Positions 63,119 to 64,000 of a DNA stretch of 64,000 nucleotides are shown here, one piece after another. Source of the stretch: Bacteroidota bacterium (GTDB lineage Bacteria; Bacteroidota; Bacteroidia; Chitinophagales; Saprospiraceae); contig JAKOVW010000052.1 of assembly GCA_029781865.1 (NCBI GenBank), positions 146,999 through 210,998 of the forward strand, read 5' to 3'. The notes under the pieces were generated by a model. That model did no database searches. It was not told where the DNA came from and saw nothing but the letters and a program-made list of their open reading frames with translations. A program made the position numbers and the translations under genes. How positions within the stretch are numbered: position 1 is the stretch's first letter; each line of letters opens with the position of its first letter.

Positions 63119-64000
63119 CTAATTCATCTTAATCAATTTTCCTTCCCCAATTTCAATGTTCTTATCATAACAAGAAAAGTAGTAAATTCCGCTTGGCAAA
63201 TTAATTATATTTATTGAATTCCATCCATGAAAGACTTTAAATTTAAGCATTTCTTGTCCTATTTGATTTGCAATCACCAGATGAGCATCAACTGGAAGGT
63301 AATCATGTATCATTAAAGTAAATCTGTCTTTAACTGGATTCGGATAAATTGAGACAATTGATTTATTTCTATCGGTTTTTTTAGTAGCTATCGTACCCAA
63401 TTGCAAATCCTTGCAGATTGAGTTCTCTCCATTGGCATTTTTTACATTAAGGCAAACCTTGTAAATTCCTGTAGTCGAAAAAATATGAATAGGTGAAGTA
63501 TCTTTACTTGTTGGGTTTGAGCTGCTAGGATCTCCAAAATTCCAATACCATTCAGCAGGTTCATAATAACTCAAATCTGTAAATTCTATTTTTAGATGAT
63601 TCGTAGTATCTTGTTTGTATCGAAATTCAGCAATTGGATAATTATTAATATCTAAACTATCACAGACACTACCATCAATTGGCCCAAGCCTGTAGTTTGG
63701 ATGCACCGGCATTGATCTTGTTGGAGTTGGCAGTTTTAAACTATGTTGCAGGGCATTACAAGCAAATCCTTTTTTATTGGGAAACTCAATAATATTCAAA
63801 GACCTGGCTCCAGTATAAGTGGGACAGTTATAAATTTTTCCATCAGGGCCTACTTCCATAAATCCAAATCCATTCTCGTATGGATATCCACGTTCAATAT
63901 CCCCAATAAAACTATCATAAACAATAACACTTTCCAATTTATAAGGGCTTTCGGTAAGATCTACTTGGTAAAGATCATACGCATACCCAATATACAAATA
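63119..64000 (-). CDS. PKD-domain surface protein with T9SS sorting domain (5' truncated by window)
   Basis: The frame is open to the window edge with no start codon. IEFTDLSYYEPAEWYWNFGDPSSSNPTSKDTSPIHIFSTTGIYKVCLNV is a PKD domain (the WxFGDG-like NFGDP and the Y-x-V-C-L strand). The C-terminal type A sorting domain begins SIYPNPVKDR and ends EGKLIKMN. The upstream part (EVGPDGKIYNCPTYTGARSLNIIEFPNKKG) resembles the blades of the 61.5-kb protein, so the two may be related surface proteins. Confidence 0.8.
   Translation of the reverse strand, partial: YLYIGYAYDLYQVDLTESPYKLESVIVYDSFIGDIERGYPYENGFGFMEVGPDGKIYNCPTYTGARSLNIIEFPNKKGFACNALQHSLKLPTPTRSMPVHPNYRLGPIDGSVCDSLDINNYPIAEFRYKQDTTNHLKIEFTDLSYYEPAEWYWNFGDPSSSNPTSKDTSPIHIFSTTGIYKVCLNVKNANGENSICKDLQLGTIATKKTDRNKSIVSIYPNPVKDRFTLMIHDYLPVDAHLVIANQIGQEMLKFKVFHGWNSINIINLPSGIYYFSCYDKNIEIGEGKLIKMN

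Overview
The window looks like a chromosomal segment of a Bacteroidota bacterium, most likely of the Saprospiraceae or a related environmental lineage (inference). The evidence is type IX secretion (T9SS) C-terminal sorting domains, split PlsC, MCE and SLBB proteins of Bacteroidota type, few Shine-Dalgarno sequences, and many copies of the Bacteroidota -7 promoter element TANNTTTG. The sequence is AT-rich, and visibly more so between about 42 and 59 kb.

Bases 1-41.8 kb are mostly housekeeping and envelope genes: smpB (partial), a secreted GH30-like hydrolase, an MCE/MlaD protein, a cell-wall amidase, an LptD/OstA-like barrel, a Wzx-type flippase, a sugar aminotransferase, a PlsC-like acyltransferase, miaA, an operon of lipoprotein, M43 protease and OmpA-like coiled-coil protein, valS, a REP/RAYT repeat island (23.0-24.9 kb), a five-gene block of small proteins plus a split NarL-type two-component system (25.4-28.4 kb), a large T9SS surface protein, hldE-like kinase and waaA, two nucleotide-sugar epimerases followed by a Wza-like exporter, then pgk, gap and tRNA-Glu(UUC).

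Bases 42.0-59.3 kb, starting about 270 bp after tRNA-Glu, are the most unusual part. About thirteen small gene units, all on the + strand, are separated by 100-145 bp imperfect palindromes that behave like integron attC sites. The first bases of a unit (GTTRRRY-like) are the reverse complement of the bases that open the palindrome at the end of the same unit, and these bases differ from unit to unit. No integrase is visible in the window, so this looks like an integrase-distant cassette array (CALIN-like) in a phylum where such arrays are rarely reported. Nearly every main-family palindrome carries, in its loop, a perfect or near-perfect Bacteroidota -7 element exactly 20 nt after a T-rich TTCCG/TTTCG/TTTTG block, so each cassette appears to bring a promoter for its downstream neighbour. 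The cargo is unknown or defence-like: several PD-(D/E)XK nuclease-like proteins, an HNH enzyme, an HEPN-like protein, a trypsin-like peptidase (frameshifted), and a two-gene cassette pairing a nuclease with a Pycsar-like cyclase. One IS1182-family element has inserted inside the recombination core of one site.

Bases 59.3-64 kb hold an HTH protein, a lipoprotein, a small outer-membrane barrel and two T9SS-exported beta-propeller/PKD-type proteins, the last cut by the window edge.
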